Origin: Marinobacterium aestuarii
GTDB taxonomy: Bacteria > Pseudomonadota > Gammaproteobacteria > Pseudomonadales > Balneatricaceae
Assembly (NCBI RefSeq): GCF_001651805.1
Contig: NZ_CP015839.1
Coordinates: 4,650,001 to 4,714,000 of the forward strand
Direction: 5' to 3'
DNA length: 64,000 bases
Under the pieces are notes generated by a model. It was not told the DNA's origin. It did no database searches and worked only from the letters and a program-made list of their open reading frames with translations. Position numbers and translations under genes: made by a program. This document shows positions 16,659 to 25,190 of this stretch, piece after piece; the first letter of the stretch is position 1; every line of letters starts with the position of its first letter.

Positions 16659-18482
16659 ATGCAAACTCGCTCTGCCACGGCACTCGTACTCGGCGCTCTG
16701 CTCTGGGCCCTGCCACTGCGCCTGCTCGCCACCGAGCTGGACCTTCCTGTCACCCTGGACTACCGCATTCTGCACAGGGCGCTTGACGAACAACTGCTGT
16801 CGGGCCCGGGCAAGACGGTGGAACTCCTTGCAGACAGCAGCGGCTGCAACAGCCTGCGCCTGTCCAACCCGCGCATTGAGGGTACCGACGGCGGCCAGAT
16901 TCGTATCCTCACCGATGTAAGCACCCGGACAGGCATCCCGACCGGCAATCACTGCATGCTGCCACTGGAGTGGAAAGGCGTGGTTGAAACCCTGCACCAG
17001 GCCTATATCGACCAGCGCAGACCGGCGATCCATATCCAGACCATCAACTCCAGCATCCTCAAGTCCGACGAGCAGGCGCGCGCGGTGCCAGGTGTTATCT
17101 GGGACTGGATCAAGACCTTTATCCAGCCCAGGTACGATGCCATCAGCATTGATCTTGGCGCCGTGACTGCCGGCCTTGAAGATCTGCTGCGCCTGACACT
17201 AAAGGACCCACAATCTGCTGACAGCCCGCCCCTGGGCCTCGCATTCACAGCGGTCACCCCCACTCCCGCCGGGCTGGATGTACTGCTGCGACTTCAGGTT
17301 CCGGATGCACCCCCCGGGTGGCAGCCGGCCAGTGACAGGGTATTGAGCACAGAGGAACTGGCCCGCTGGGATAGCGCCTGGCAGTCCTGGGACAGCTTTG
17401 CCACCTGGTTGATCAAGACCCTCGCCAGCACAGCCGAGCCTGAGCTTGCAAATGCCCTGGTCGATATTTTGCTGCAGGCCCGCTTCGACCTGCGTGACGC
17501 CCTGGCGGATGATGACCGTGCCCGCGATCCGGTCCGCGACCTCTTTCTCAATACCTGGGAGCGACTGGCACCGCTGCTGCACGACACCCGCCTGGACATT
17601 CCCGGAATTCAGGCTCTGCAATACGCGACCTTTATCAGCGCCGCCGACGCCCTCAGCGCCCTGGACAGGGTCGCGCCGCACCTGGGCATGCAGCTGGACC
17701 GCCACAGCCTGCGCAGCCTGGCCCGCTTGCTGGTGCCCGCGGTCAGCGACGACACTCTCGAATACGATACCGAGGTGGACCCGGCGCTGCGCAGGCTGCT
17801 CGGGCTGGACCCCGAACTGAATATGGATGAACCCGAGGATCCACCCCTGCCTCTGGCCTGGTTAATGCCGCCGGCCCATGCCGGCCAGATAACCCCGACC
17901 CTGGTGGCTCGACTCACCAACTGGGTACCGGCCACCGCTGAGATTGATGACTATCTCGGCACCATGGCGCAACTGTTTGATCAGGTGGTGATAGCCGAGC
18001 GACGCAAGGGCAAGGTGCCGGGGGATGCCTTCGATATCTACGCCACCCTGCTGCGGACCACGGCCTGGCAAGAAAGCTGCTGGCGACAGTTCGTCCGCAA
18101 GGATGGAGAGGTACGCACCATAGTGTCACCGGGCGGTGCCATAGGCCTGATGCAGATCAACCGCCATGTCTGGCGCGGCCTGTACAACATCGACTCACTC
18201 AGCCGCGATGTCGGCTATAACGCCCGGGCCGGCAACGAGATCCTGGTGCATTACCTGGTCGACTTCGCCATCAAGCGCAAGGAAGATGAGATTGGCGGCG
18301 ATCCCCGCGCTCTCGCCCGTGCTGCTTACGGCGTATACAACGGCGGCCCACGCCACCTGAGCCGTTACCGCAGGGCTGGTACCAGCAGGCATCTCCAGCT
18401 GGTCGATACGGAATTCTGGCGCAAATACCAGGACATGGAACAACAGGGCAGCGACGCCGTGAAGGCCTGCTACGGCCTCTAA
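16659..18482 (+). CDS. Secreted lytic transglycosylase, SLT domain at the C-terminus
   Basis: A 607-residue exported protein with a signal peptide (about residues 1-24, ALLWALPLRLLA). The C-terminal 150 residues form an SLT-type lysozyme-like domain with TTAWQESCWRQF containing the catalytic Glu, SPGGAIGLMQIN, and AAYGVYNGGPRHL, so it should cleave peptidoglycan glycan strands to 1,6-anhydro ends. The 430-residue N-terminal part has no family I recognise. The gene stands alone; an open guess is a role in pilus or envelope assembly because of the neighbouring minor pilins. Confidence 0.82.
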   Translation: MQTRSATALVLGALLWALPLRLLATELDLPVTLDYRILHRALDEQLLSGPGKTVELLADSSGCNSLRLSNPRIEGTDGGQIRILTDVSTRTGIPTGNHCMLPLEWKGVVETLHQAYIDQRRPAIHIQTINSSILKSDEQARAVPGVIWDWIKTFIQPRYDAISIDLGAVTAGLEDLLRLTLKDPQSADSPPLGLAFTAVTPTPAGLDVLLRLQVPDAPPGWQPASDRVLSTEELARWDSAWQSWDSFATWLIKTLASTAEPELANALVDILLQARFDLRDALADDDRARDPVRDLFLNTWERLAPLLHDTRLDIPGIQALQYATFISAADALSALDRVAPHLGMQLDRHSLRSLARLLVPAVSDDTLEYDTEVDPALRRLLGLDPELNMDEPEDPPLPLAWLMPPAHAGQITPTLVARLTNWVPATAEIDDYLGTMAQLFDQVVIAERRKGKVPGDAFDIYATLLRTTAWQESCWRQFVRKDGEVRTIVSPGGAIGLMQINRHVWRGLYNIDSLSRDVGYNARAGNEILVHYLVDFAIKRKEDEIGGDPRALARAAYGVYNGGPRHLSRYRRAGTSRHLQLVDTEFWRKYQDMEQQGSDAVKACYGL

Positions 18483-18495
18483 GGCTACCGGCAGA

Positions 18496-18810
18496 TCAGC
18501 CCCGTAGCGCCTGCTCCAGCAACAACTCTGCCTGGCCGCTATCCAGCATGGCGGCAACCTCCATAGTCGAAAACGGCGGCACGCTGACCAGGGTACGGGG
18601 GGACAGCATCAGCATATCGCCAAGGACTTCGGCGGGCTGATCACTGAGCAGGAAGAACGGACATGGCAGACTCTGCAACAGGTCACAGTTAACCTGCTGC
18701 CCGGGTTCGGCCTGCACCAGCAGGGAGCGGCCATCGTGACAAAGGCCGCGCAGGCAGCCGGTGGTTACATCAAAGCCATACAACTCGGTTACGATCAGCA
18801 AGGACTGCAT
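18496..18810 (-). CDS. Hypothetical protein, 104 residues
   Basis: I do not recognise this protein. It starts MQSLLIVTELYGFD and has a leucine-rich C-terminal helix; there is no signal peptide and no membrane segment. It reads like a folded domain with regular hydrophobic spacing, and its frame has the high third-position GC of its neighbours, so it is probably real. It converges with the lytic transglycosylase gene, only 14 bases separating the two stop codons. Confidence 0.55.
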   Translation of the reverse strand: MQSLLIVTELYGFDVTTGCLRGLCHDGRSLLVQAEPGQQVNCDLLQSLPCPFFLLSDQPAEVLGDMLMLSPRTLVSVPPFSTMEVAAMLDSGQAELLLEQALRG

Positions 18811-18964
18811 CCGTTTGCCCCGTCAAAGCATCAAACGATAAGACTGCCACGGCCCGCTGAGCGGAACAAGCGCGGCCTGCCAACTTGCAGCGCGGCCGCT
18901 TGTTCGGGACAATGCACAAAGCCAACCCCATTTTGTATACATAAAAACACTCAAGGAGCCCCCC

Positions 18965-19408
18965 ATGATCTGGACCGTCTACCTTTCCGGCGAGATTCAC
19001 AGCGACTGGCGTGAACGCATCGAAGCCGGTTGCCAGGCACTGGACCTGCCCGTTGCTTTCGTCGGCCCCGTCACCGACCACGATGCCTCCGATGCCGCCG
19101 GCGATCACCTGGGCGCTGAAGACAAGCCCTTCTGGCGCGACAACAAGTCATCCAAAGTTAACGCCATCCGCACCAAAACCCTGATCGAGAGCGCCGATGT
19201 CGCCGTGGTGCGCTTTGGCAGCCAGTACAAGCAGTGGAACGCCGCCTTTGACGCTGGCTACCTGGCGGCACTGGGCACCCCGTTCATTACCCTGCACGAC
19301 GCCGACATCATCCATCCGCTGAAAGAAGTCGACGCCGCCGCCATGGCCTGGGCGCAGCAACCTGAGCAAGTGGTAGAGATCCTGCGGTACGTGACCCAGG
19401 GCAAGTAA
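18965..19408 (+). CDS. ytoQ: YtoQ-family protein (nucleoside 2-deoxyribosyltransferase-like)
   Basis: A 147-residue soluble protein of the YtoQ family, which has the fold of nucleoside 2-deoxyribosyltransferases but no proven reaction. Signature stretches are VYLSGEIHSDWRERI at the start, FVGPVTDHDASDAAGD, RTKTLIESADVAVVRFG, and QWNAAFDAGYLAALGTPFI. AAGGAG precedes ATG 18965 by 7 bases. It appears to be a single-gene unit. Confidence 0.85.
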   Translation: MIWTVYLSGEIHSDWRERIEAGCQALDLPVAFVGPVTDHDASDAAGDHLGAEDKPFWRDNKSSKVNAIRTKTLIESADVAVVRFGSQYKQWNAAFDAGYLAALGTPFITLHDADIIHPLKEVDAAAMAWAQQPEQVVEILRYVTQGK

Positions 19409-19458
19409 CTACACGACCCCAGATAAAGCGCCGCCACGGTTTCTCCGGCGGCGCTCCG

Positions 19459-19516
19459 TCCTCTCTTTCTCCTTGCTCCCTTTCGCCTTGCCCTCTTTCA
19501 CCTTTCGTCTTTCGCC
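19459..19516. repeat. Degenerate heptamer array upstream of the CorA-like gene
   Basis: A pyrimidine-rich run of degenerate 7-base units of the type CTTTCGC / CTTGCCC / TCTTTCA. It is the left-hand member of a pair flanking the CorA-like gene and belongs to the same heptamer family seen in four other gaps of the window. Confidence 0.55.
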
Positions 19517-19632
19517 CCGCTGCCGCTGCAATTTTTGCACAATAACCCCGTAAAACCCCACCGCCGCGCTACAGACGTGCCTCGCTGTGGCGTTATACTC
19601 TGGCGCATCACTGTCAGGGAGTACGCCGCCCC

Positions 19633-20580
19633 ATGCTGGCCGCATATCAACTCGAACACAATCACCTGCGCAAGACACGCCTGAGCATCAACGATGACAT
19701 CCCCGATGGCACCATCTGGATCGATGCGCTGGAACCGGACGAGGACGAGCGTAACTGGCTGTCGGGCCACTTTGTCGGTGGTCTGCCCGGGCAGGAAAAG
19801 GTCGATGAGATAGAGGCATCCTCGCGTTTTTTTACCGACCAGGACGGCCTGCATATCAACTCGCTGTTTCCCCACAAGGTCGGTCAGGAACTGCGCAGCT
19901 TTAACGTCTCCCTCAACCTGCGTGTCGACCGCCTGATCAGTGTGCGGGGTGAAGACCTCAGCCTGTTCCGCCTGCTGCGCCAGTATCTGCGCCAGGACCG
20001 GATTCACGCTGCGGGCCCGATGGAGCTGCTGCTGCACCTGTTTGCCCTCAAGGTGGATTACCTGTCGGACTCCATCGAAGACGTGTACAAGATTCTGGGA
20101 CCGGCCTCAGAGCAGGTCTTCGAGACCGACGGCCTGGATGAACTGCTGCGCATGATCACCCGCCAGGAAGACAGCAACGGCAAAATCCGCCTGAGCCTGC
20201 TGGATACCCAGCGTACCCTGCGCTTTCTGCAGCGCTATCAGATCGACAAGCTGAGCAAGGACAACAAGCGCCAGATCCGGGAGATGCTGTCTGACATCGA
20301 GTCCCTGCTGCCCCACACCCAGTTTCTGTTCGACAAGATAAACTTTATGCTCGACGCCACCATGAGCTTCACCAACCTGCAACAAAGCAAGATCATCAAG
20401 ATCTTCTCGGTGGCCGCCGTGGTCTTCCTGCCACCCACCCTGATAGCCAGCATCTACGGCATGAACTTCAATATCATGCCCGAGCTGCAGCAAAGCTGGG
20501 GCTATCCCATGGCGCTCGGCATGATGGTCGCCAGCGCCTTCGGCACCTATTACTTCTTCAAGCGCAAAGACTGGCTGTAG
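19633..20580 (+). CDS. corA: CorA-family magnesium/divalent cation channel
   Basis: A 315-residue inner-membrane channel for Mg or other divalent ions. The long N-terminal cytoplasmic part includes helices such as QQSKIIKIFSVAAVVFLPPTLIASIYGMNF, where YGMNF at the end of the first of two C-terminal membrane helices is the selectivity motif. The C-terminal helix ends in the positively charged YYFFKRKDWL. It seems to be a single gene, with a heptamer-repeat array on each side. Confidence 0.92.
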   Translation: MLAAYQLEHNHLRKTRLSINDDIPDGTIWIDALEPDEDERNWLSGHFVGGLPGQEKVDEIEASSRFFTDQDGLHINSLFPHKVGQELRSFNVSLNLRVDRLISVRGEDLSLFRLLRQYLRQDRIHAAGPMELLLHLFALKVDYLSDSIEDVYKILGPASEQVFETDGLDELLRMITRQEDSNGKIRLSLLDTQRTLRFLQRYQIDKLSKDNKRQIREMLSDIESLLPHTQFLFDKINFMLDATMSFTNLQQSKIIKIFSVAAVVFLPPTLIASIYGMNFNIMPELQQSWGYPMALGMMVASAFGTYYFFKRKDWL

Positions 20581-20582
20581 AG

Positions 20583-20613
20583 CAGGTGCAAGGTAAAGCG
20601 CAGGGGAAAGGGG
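20583..20613. repeat. Degenerate heptamer array directly after the CorA-like gene
   Basis: Degenerate 7-base units GGTGCAA, GGTAAAG, CGCAGGG and GAAAGGG follow the CorA-like stop codon by a few bases. This is the right-hand partner of the array at 19459-19516. Confidence 0.45.
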
Positions 20614-20721
20614 GGTGATGTGTTCTTCGCGGACTTTAGGGGGAAGTGAAGATTAGCAGACAGAGGGAAGCAGTACTGTGGTTGTCGCCAAACAAACCCA
20701 TCCTGCAACTCTGCAATCAGC

Positions 20722-20982
20722 ATGGGTATTATTGATTTCTGCTCTTTTTGGCGAGGCCATGATGTTGTCTACTGCCATGATGCAGGCACACTCACGCTGG
20801 TGCTGGAATCCAAGCCCGGCCTAACCCCACGCTGCAGTCGCGGCCAGCAATAAGTACCGTTGATTCATGACCGCCGGATTCGGCAGGTGTGTGACCGGGA
20901 TATCCTGGGTCGATGGGGCTTTCTGCGCCTACCTGTCCACGAGTCGAGGGCAGGAGTCATGATTGCTCCTTACCCGACATAG
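20722..20982 (+). pseudogene. ISL3-like transposase N-terminal remnant
   Basis: From ATG 20722 the frame gives MGIIDFCSFWRG, then YCHDAGTLTLVLESKPG, LTPRCSRGQQ, a stop (TAA at 20851), and then VPLIHDRRIRQVCDRDILG. The Cys-x-Arg zinc-ribbon remains and the HDRR-R-VRD pattern resemble the N-terminus of ISL3-family transposases. The match fades after about 75 codons and the catalytic domain is missing, so this is a dead fragment. No terminal inverted repeats were found. The family call is from pattern recognition only. Confidence 0.45.
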
Positions 20983-20984
20983 CC

Positions 20985-21048
20985 GCCTAACGCCCGGTAT
21001 CACCCGTTCGGGCTCGCCGGGCCCTGTCCGTGCACACCTTTGTTTCGC
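20985..21048 (-). repeat. attC-like palindrome after the SnoaL-like gene
   Basis: On the minus strand the 64-base element ends in the consensus R-prime box GTTAGGC, preceded by CCGGGC, and begins with GCGAAAC, an imperfect counterpart. The arms pair imperfectly (GGTGTGCACGGACAGGGC against GGTATCACCCGTTCGGGC), with a central CCCGGCGAGCC loop. This bulged, imperfectly paired layout is what integron attC sites look like. It starts 52 bases past the SnoaL-like stop codon. Confidence 0.45.
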
Positions 21049-21099
21049 AACCTGCCGTTCCCGTGTTTCAAGCCGCCATGAACCAGCAAAAAACAGAAC

Positions 21100-21459
21100 T
21101 CAGAACGCGTGCTTCCATTGTTCGGTGTCGAGGAACCACCGCTCCTCGTAAATTTTGTCGCCTTTGAACCTGAACAGAACGGACGCCTGGGAGCCAGGGA
21201 CCTTCTCGGACCTCCACTCAAGGATCGAGACGACTTCGTTTTCCCCTTCGATCTGACGCAGCCCTGTGATTTCAAAGCCTGGCGGGAGAATATTCCCAAG
21301 GCCATCCAGCGCCCCGCGGAACGCCTGGCGCCCTTCAAGGACATCGGTCTGCCCCGGCATGATAAACGTCATGTCCTCCACGTAGTCGGCCACCAGGGTA
21401 TCGAAGTCTCCGGCACCGAGTGCCTCCCAACCTCGCTGTACGATATCTGCTAAACGCAT
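21100..21459 (-). CDS. SnoaL/NTF2-like protein
   Basis: A 119-residue single-domain protein of the SnoaL-like NTF2 superfamily. Recognition rests on the pattern of a long N-terminal helix (IVQRGWEALGAGDFDTLVADYVEDMTF), a LEGRQAFRGAL segment, and a final FRFKGDKIYEERWFLDTEQW. Such proteins are small isomerases, hydrolases or unknown binders, and no specific reaction can be read here. It is the last of five same-strand genes and is followed by an attC-like palindrome. Proteins of this family are common cargo of mobile gene cassettes. Confidence 0.72.
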   Translation of the reverse strand: MRLADIVQRGWEALGAGDFDTLVADYVEDMTFIMPGQTDVLEGRQAFRGALDGLGNILPPGFEITGLRQIEGENEVVSILEWRSEKVPGSQASVLFRFKGDKIYEERWFLDTEQWKHAF

Positions 21460-21714
21460 TGGTCTTGCCCTCCTGGACGGGTCTAATCGTTCGTACGGTA
21501 CGCTCGCGCAAAACGGCAGAGCGGCCTTGATTCATTATGGACGCCGCTGCCAATACTGCTCGTTGCAACGGGCCGCCGGCAACTGCTGACGCCCGAAAAT
21601 ATCGGCAAAATCGAACATGCTGTTTTGCCACTGAAACCTGCTTCCTGGCACAAGGTTGTGCAAGGGCGGCACAATACGCCAAGTCAAAAAAAAGCATCGG
21701 GACCGAAAACGGCT

Positions 21715-21775
21715 GGGGTCTTGCCTTTACCGCCGGCATATACAGGCGGCCTTATATGACAAAACGCAAGACCCC
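21715..21775. other. 61-base hairpin with 10-bp perfect outer stem
   Basis: GGGGTCTTGC at 21715-21724 pairs perfectly with GCAAGACCCC at 21766-21775, and CCGCC at 21730-21734 pairs with GGCGG at 21745-21749 inside. It sits 9 bases past the stop codon of the 188-residue gene and has no T-run, so it does not look like a normal terminator. It could be a cassette recombination relic or a stable RNA end. Confidence 0.55.
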
Positions 21776-21783
21776 TGAACCTC

Positions 21784-22350
21784 TTATCGCGTCGATCCTA
21801 TGGTCCCGGAAGTATGCGACGTTTTATTAGTCCACTTCACAACCAGTGGTGATACTCCAGTCACAGTAAACTTTCCTGAAGCACTATCCAATGTACCGCT
21901 AACGTCTCCACCGGAGACAACTATTGTATAACCATCAGGCCCCCATAAAGAGGGAACTGTTGCTGGATTAACTACAAAATTAGCAATCGTTACGGCCGTA
22001 TCTGCAACAAGCGCCGAGGCACTCGCAGCAGTTGCCGCGGCAGTTGCAACCAAAAGCGGCGTTGATCCTCCGAACGTTGCTATGGTTAACGCTGTGCCGG
22101 CGATGGTCCCGAGTGCGCCGACAATAACTATGCCAAAGCCAAGCGCATGAGACCAATCCTGGGAATGGCTTATTTTGTTTTCCTCAAAGCCAGTAATCAC
22201 CATTAAGTCTTGCCAGCCAAAATTTGCGGCTGATATTTCAATGGTCTCTCCTGGTTCAATGTTATTTCTGTATTCCTGCACGATATGATTCCATTCTGTC
22301 GCAGCATGGATTGGCAATTTCGTATTATTGGTTATCGTAATTGTAGACAT
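21784..22350 (-). CDS. Unknown protein with Gly/Ala-rich hydrophobic centre
   Basis: I do not recognise this 188-residue protein. Residues 1-50 look like a small beta domain (ITITNNTKLPIHAATEW), residues about 68-128 form a long hydrophobic Gly/Ala/Thr/Ser tract that reads like a pair of membrane-inserting segments, and the rest is polar and Gly/Ser-rich. There is no signal peptide. The gene is AT-richer than the chromosome around it. The layout recalls small pore-forming or envelope-active proteins, but that is only an impression. Confidence 0.6.
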   Translation of the reverse strand: MSTITITNNTKLPIHAATEWNHIVQEYRNNIEPGETIEISAANFGWQDLMVITGFEENKISHSQDWSHALGFGIVIVGALGTIAGTALTIATFGGSTPLLVATAAATAASASALVADTAVTIANFVVNPATVPSLWGPDGYTIVVSGGDVSGTLDSASGKFTVTGVSPLVVKWTNKTSHTSGTIGSTR

Positions 22351-22515
22351 AAACTAATCCTTTAGTATTTGAATGCGAACAACAAACTAGTCGACCTACG
22401 TATTTTTATCTCATATAAATCCCCTTGCATTGGTACGACCTGGAAAAAGGGATAGGCCCAGGCCTCTTTTTTTTACCTTCGAATGAAAGGCTGAAGTGAA
22501 AGAAAATACCCCACA

Positions 22516-22567
22516 CCCTAACGCAGAAGGGCGAAGCCCTGTAGCGAACGGCTTGGCCTTGTTATAC
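22516..22567 (-). repeat. attC-like palindrome overlapping the cupin stop codon
   Basis: Minus strand: GTATAAC starts the element and contains the cupin TAA stop; then AAGGCCAAGCCG, a perfect hairpin AGGGCTTCGCCCT, and finally GCGTTAGGG. TAACAAGG near the start and GCGTTAGG near the end are the boxes seen in many integron attC sites, though the outer arms here do not pair fully. A stop codon inside the first box is typical of tightly packed gene cassettes. Confidence 0.45.
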
Positions 22568-22873
22568 GCTGCCCTCGCTCTCAACCACCAGGACCCGCAC
22601 CTCTCCCTGAGGACGAGCCACGTGCTCCGTGCCGACTGAGGCAAAAAATATATCGCCAGCTTCCAGCACAGCGACCTTTTCAATGGAGTTTTCCCTGTAG
22701 TGCATGTGCACAATGCCATCAATAACCACGAAGACCTCTTCCCCAGCATTGATATGCCATTTGTAGGGCTGGTTGGTCCAATGTAATTTGGTAGTTATGC
22801 CCTGCATATTCGCGATCAACTTTGAACCCCAGGCTCGACTCGCTGTAAACTCTCTACCTTTTATGACTTCCAT
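22562..22873 (-). CDS. Cupin-domain protein
   Basis: A 103-residue single cupin barrel. Motif 1 is degenerate (WHINAGEEVFVVIDGIVHMH) with His and Glu positions kept; motif 2 is seen around GDIFFASVGTEHVARP. These could bind one metal ion. Small cupins of this kind have no assigned substrate. It is the third of five same-strand genes and its stop codon lies inside an attC-like element. Confidence 0.75.
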   Translation of the reverse strand: MEVIKGREFTASRAWGSKLIANMQGITTKLHWTNQPYKWHINAGEEVFVVIDGIVHMHYRENSIEKVAVLEAGDIFFASVGTEHVARPQGEVRVLVVESEGSV

Positions 22874-23004
22874 GATTTATCTTTACGGATACTCGATGAT
22901 GGCCAAATAACGGAGCACAGGGGCAGATCTTCACTTCCTGCTAACAACCAGAAACCAAAGCAAAAGAGTCTCTTTATTACCCGAGTAATCTACCACTTTC
23001 ACTG

Positions 23005-23421
23005 TTACATTTTATCGGCGAAATAAGCCATTATCTCAGCCGTAGTCATTTCTTTTGTTTTATTTGAAAAACAGTAATAACCGGGGCGCATGTCACTGAA
23101 ATACTGCATATCCATCTCCAGCCCCTCCAGGTTTGGGAACAGCCCTACGGGCATGTTATATTCGCCCGTTTCTTTGAACTTATAAAAGAGATGAGTGCCA
23201 CACTCCGTACAAAAACCGCGGGACGCCCAGGATGACGACTCATACATCTTGACTTTATCACCACCCTTAATATCCACTCGGGTACCGCATTTAACAGCAA
23301 AAAATGGCGCCCCACCCCAGGTCCTGCATGACTGGCAATGACATACGCTAAACTTGGGATCGATTTTATCAACAACGATTTCCACAGCACCACAAAGACA
23401 GCTTGTTTCTGAATGAGACAT
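23005..23421 (-). CDS. GFA-family (glutathione-dependent formaldehyde-activating-like) protein
   Basis: A 138-residue zinc protein of the GFA family. CLCGAVEI near the N-terminus, CHCQSCRTWGGAPF near residue 35-48 and CTECGTHLFYKF supply the zinc ligands. True Gfa binds glutathione, but most relatives have no proven activity, so only the family is claimed. I chose ATG 23421 (protein beginning MSHSETSCLCGAV); the longer frame overlaps the upstream gene. Confidence 0.85.
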   Translation of the reverse strand: MSHSETSCLCGAVEIVVDKIDPKFSVCHCQSCRTWGGAPFFAVKCGTRVDIKGGDKVKMYESSSWASRGFCTECGTHLFYKFKETGEYNMPVGLFPNLEGLEMDMQYFSDMRPGYYCFSNKTKEMTTAEIMAYFADKM

Positions 23422-23443
23422 TTTATTGGGACCTTGACTATAG

Positions 23444-23466
23444 AAAAAGGGGAAAGGGGAAAGGGA
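23444..23466. repeat. Short GGAAAGG heptamer run
   Basis: About three 7-base units (AAAAAGG, GGAAAGG, GGAAAGG) between the DUF4236 and GFA genes, next to a GTATAAC box (minus strand, 23473-23467) 4 bases past the DUF4236 stop. It resembles the other heptamer arrays in unit length and composition. Confidence 0.45.
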
Positions 23467-23476
23467 GTTATACCGC

Positions 23477-24580
23477 TTATGCAACACAGACGACTTCCTT
23501 GGGCATTTTCCTGCCCAGCGACGAAATGGCTTCCGCGAAACCCCTTCCTGCGCCGCACCGGGATAATTGAATCACCTCATTTAGCCCTGACTGGCTCGAC
23601 AGAGCGATTTCCTCGTATCGACAGATGGGTAATTCCGTGTTGTCTTTGAAACGCTTATCGGGGCCACCAGACTTGTTGACGTACTTCCACGTTCGTCCGA
23701 CGATCTCTGCATCTCCGGGAACTGACTCGCTTTCAATAAATTGAGTTACGCCCACTTCCACGCGCAGCTCTTGATAACCGACGGCACCCACGCCGTTCTG
23801 ATCATATATGAAAACGCGGTCAGGGAAGAAGTGCAGTGTTTGACGGCCCACACTAACAGCGACAGTTTCGATATTTGTCTTAACGTACGGTGGTTCGCCC
23901 CTTCGGATGGAAGTGCTATTTCGGCGGACAAGATCACTGGCTCCCGCGTGGTATTTCCGATCATGTACTTTTCCAGACGCCTCGATATGCCAAGCCGCCC
24001 CACAATTGGAAAGTTGGCTCGCAGCCGTGTGAAGTTTGGCGTAAGCAGCCTCCATATCGGCGTCAAAGTCATAGAACATCACAACGGTTTTCTGCAGGGT
24101 GTCTCTTATGTGAGCGGCATACGTTCCCGCAGCGAATGCTATTGCGAGTAAGCCTACAAGCCAAGCGGACCAGCCGGAAAATGCACCAAAAGCCAGTAAT
24201 ACAACAGATGAAACCGCAACGAAAGGGCACAGGCGAACCTTCGTACTCTTCCGGTTCAGCTCGTCTAAAAGCTCTCGGGATGACGAATCGACGATTGTAG
24301 AAATATCCGCCGACTCGATCTCCTCAAGCGGAGCATGGGTTCCAAGAGGTATTTCTGCTGTCGATTGAAAGCGAAACTGAGCTGGCGAGTCACGGAGGGA
24401 CGATGAAGTAGGAAGCGTCGCGCGATAGTGAAGGCCACCTCGGCCTATGTGAACGTAGTTACCTCGCGGACCGATGCCAAAGCGAAGGCCAATTACACCT
24501 GCCGAAATGCCTATACCTGACTTAGAAAGATTAAATCGTAACGGTCCGACACTGATACTCTTTCTCAGATAGAATCCCAT
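23477..24580 (-). CDS. DUF4236-containing membrane protein
   Basis: A 367-residue protein. Residues 1-57 are a clear DUF4236 domain (MGFYLRKSISVGPLRFNLSK, then GIGPRGNYVHIGRGGLHYR). Two adjacent membrane segments lie near residues 118-155 (PFVAVSSVVLLAFGAFSGW and following), and the C-terminal 200 residues are a soluble domain with a possible coiled helix. Function is unknown; DUF4236 is often tied to small accessory proteins. It is the first of five same-strand genes and AT-richer than the backbone. Confidence 0.8.
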   Translation of the reverse strand: MGFYLRKSISVGPLRFNLSKSGIGISAGVIGLRFGIGPRGNYVHIGRGGLHYRATLPTSSSLRDSPAQFRFQSTAEIPLGTHAPLEEIESADISTIVDSSSRELLDELNRKSTKVRLCPFVAVSSVVLLAFGAFSGWSAWLVGLLAIAFAAGTYAAHIRDTLQKTVVMFYDFDADMEAAYAKLHTAASQLSNCGAAWHIEASGKVHDRKYHAGASDLVRRNSTSIRRGEPPYVKTNIETVAVSVGRQTLHFFPDRVFIYDQNGVGAVGYQELRVEVGVTQFIESESVPGDAEIVGRTWKYVNKSGGPDKRFKDNTELPICRYEEIALSSQSGLNEVIQLSRCGAGRGFAEAISSLGRKMPKEVVCVA

Positions 24581-25158
24581 TGGCTAAATCTCCAATCAGG
24601 TACGAATGTAGGCAAAATAATGATTAAAGGGCCAAGTTTTTCCTTTTCCCTTTCAATTAGAGGCCGAGGCTGAATCAAAAGATAAGTTCTGGCCTCCTCT
24701 ACCCCAAAAACCACGCTACCGCCCCGGCAACAAGGGAATGCCATTGTCGATACGCTGCGGGAGTGGAGTCAGGGGAGAAAGCGAACAGAGCCGGGTGGCC
24801 CCTTCACATAGCCTGGTGTCCACTGCTGAGCTAGCGATCTTGCTGGAAGTCAGCCGATGAAGCTGGCGCCCCTTGTTGTGCAGACTGCCTGCGCTGCGAG
24901 CGCCATTGATCCTTCGTTGGCGACTGTCGCGCGGGGAACGAGGGCAACGATTGCTAATGGAAAAGGAAGACCGCGCCCTCCCCTGCACCGCTGAAGATTA
25001 GCACGGTCTGTGCGAGAAACGAGAAATATCCACTGCAGATTAGCCTGGTCATAAAAACAGCACGCAAGCGGAGAGACAAAGTAGCCAGCCCTTGATGGAC
25101 TGCGCTCGGTTGGAGTGGGGAGGAGACCATCTCCCATCTCATCATCCTACGCAAACAA
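24581..25158. other. Intergenic gap without recognisable genes
   Basis: About 580 bases. Short frames occur on both strands but none has a ribosome site, family motif or gene-like composition. It may contain decayed mobile DNA next to the cassette-like patch, but I recognise nothing specific. Confidence 0.4.
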
Positions 25159-25189
25159 CGCTATTCGCCCGCGGAGCGGGCTCCCACAC
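25159..25189 (-). repeat. REP-like extragenic palindrome
   Basis: Minus strand: GTGTGGGAGCCCGC, then TCCGCGGGCGAATAGCG. The GTGGGAGC head followed by a GC-rich hairpin (GCCCGC / GCGGGC) is the pattern of REP elements in Pseudomonas and relatives. Only one copy is present in this window, so the call rests on resemblance. Confidence 0.5.
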
Positions 25190-25190
25190 A

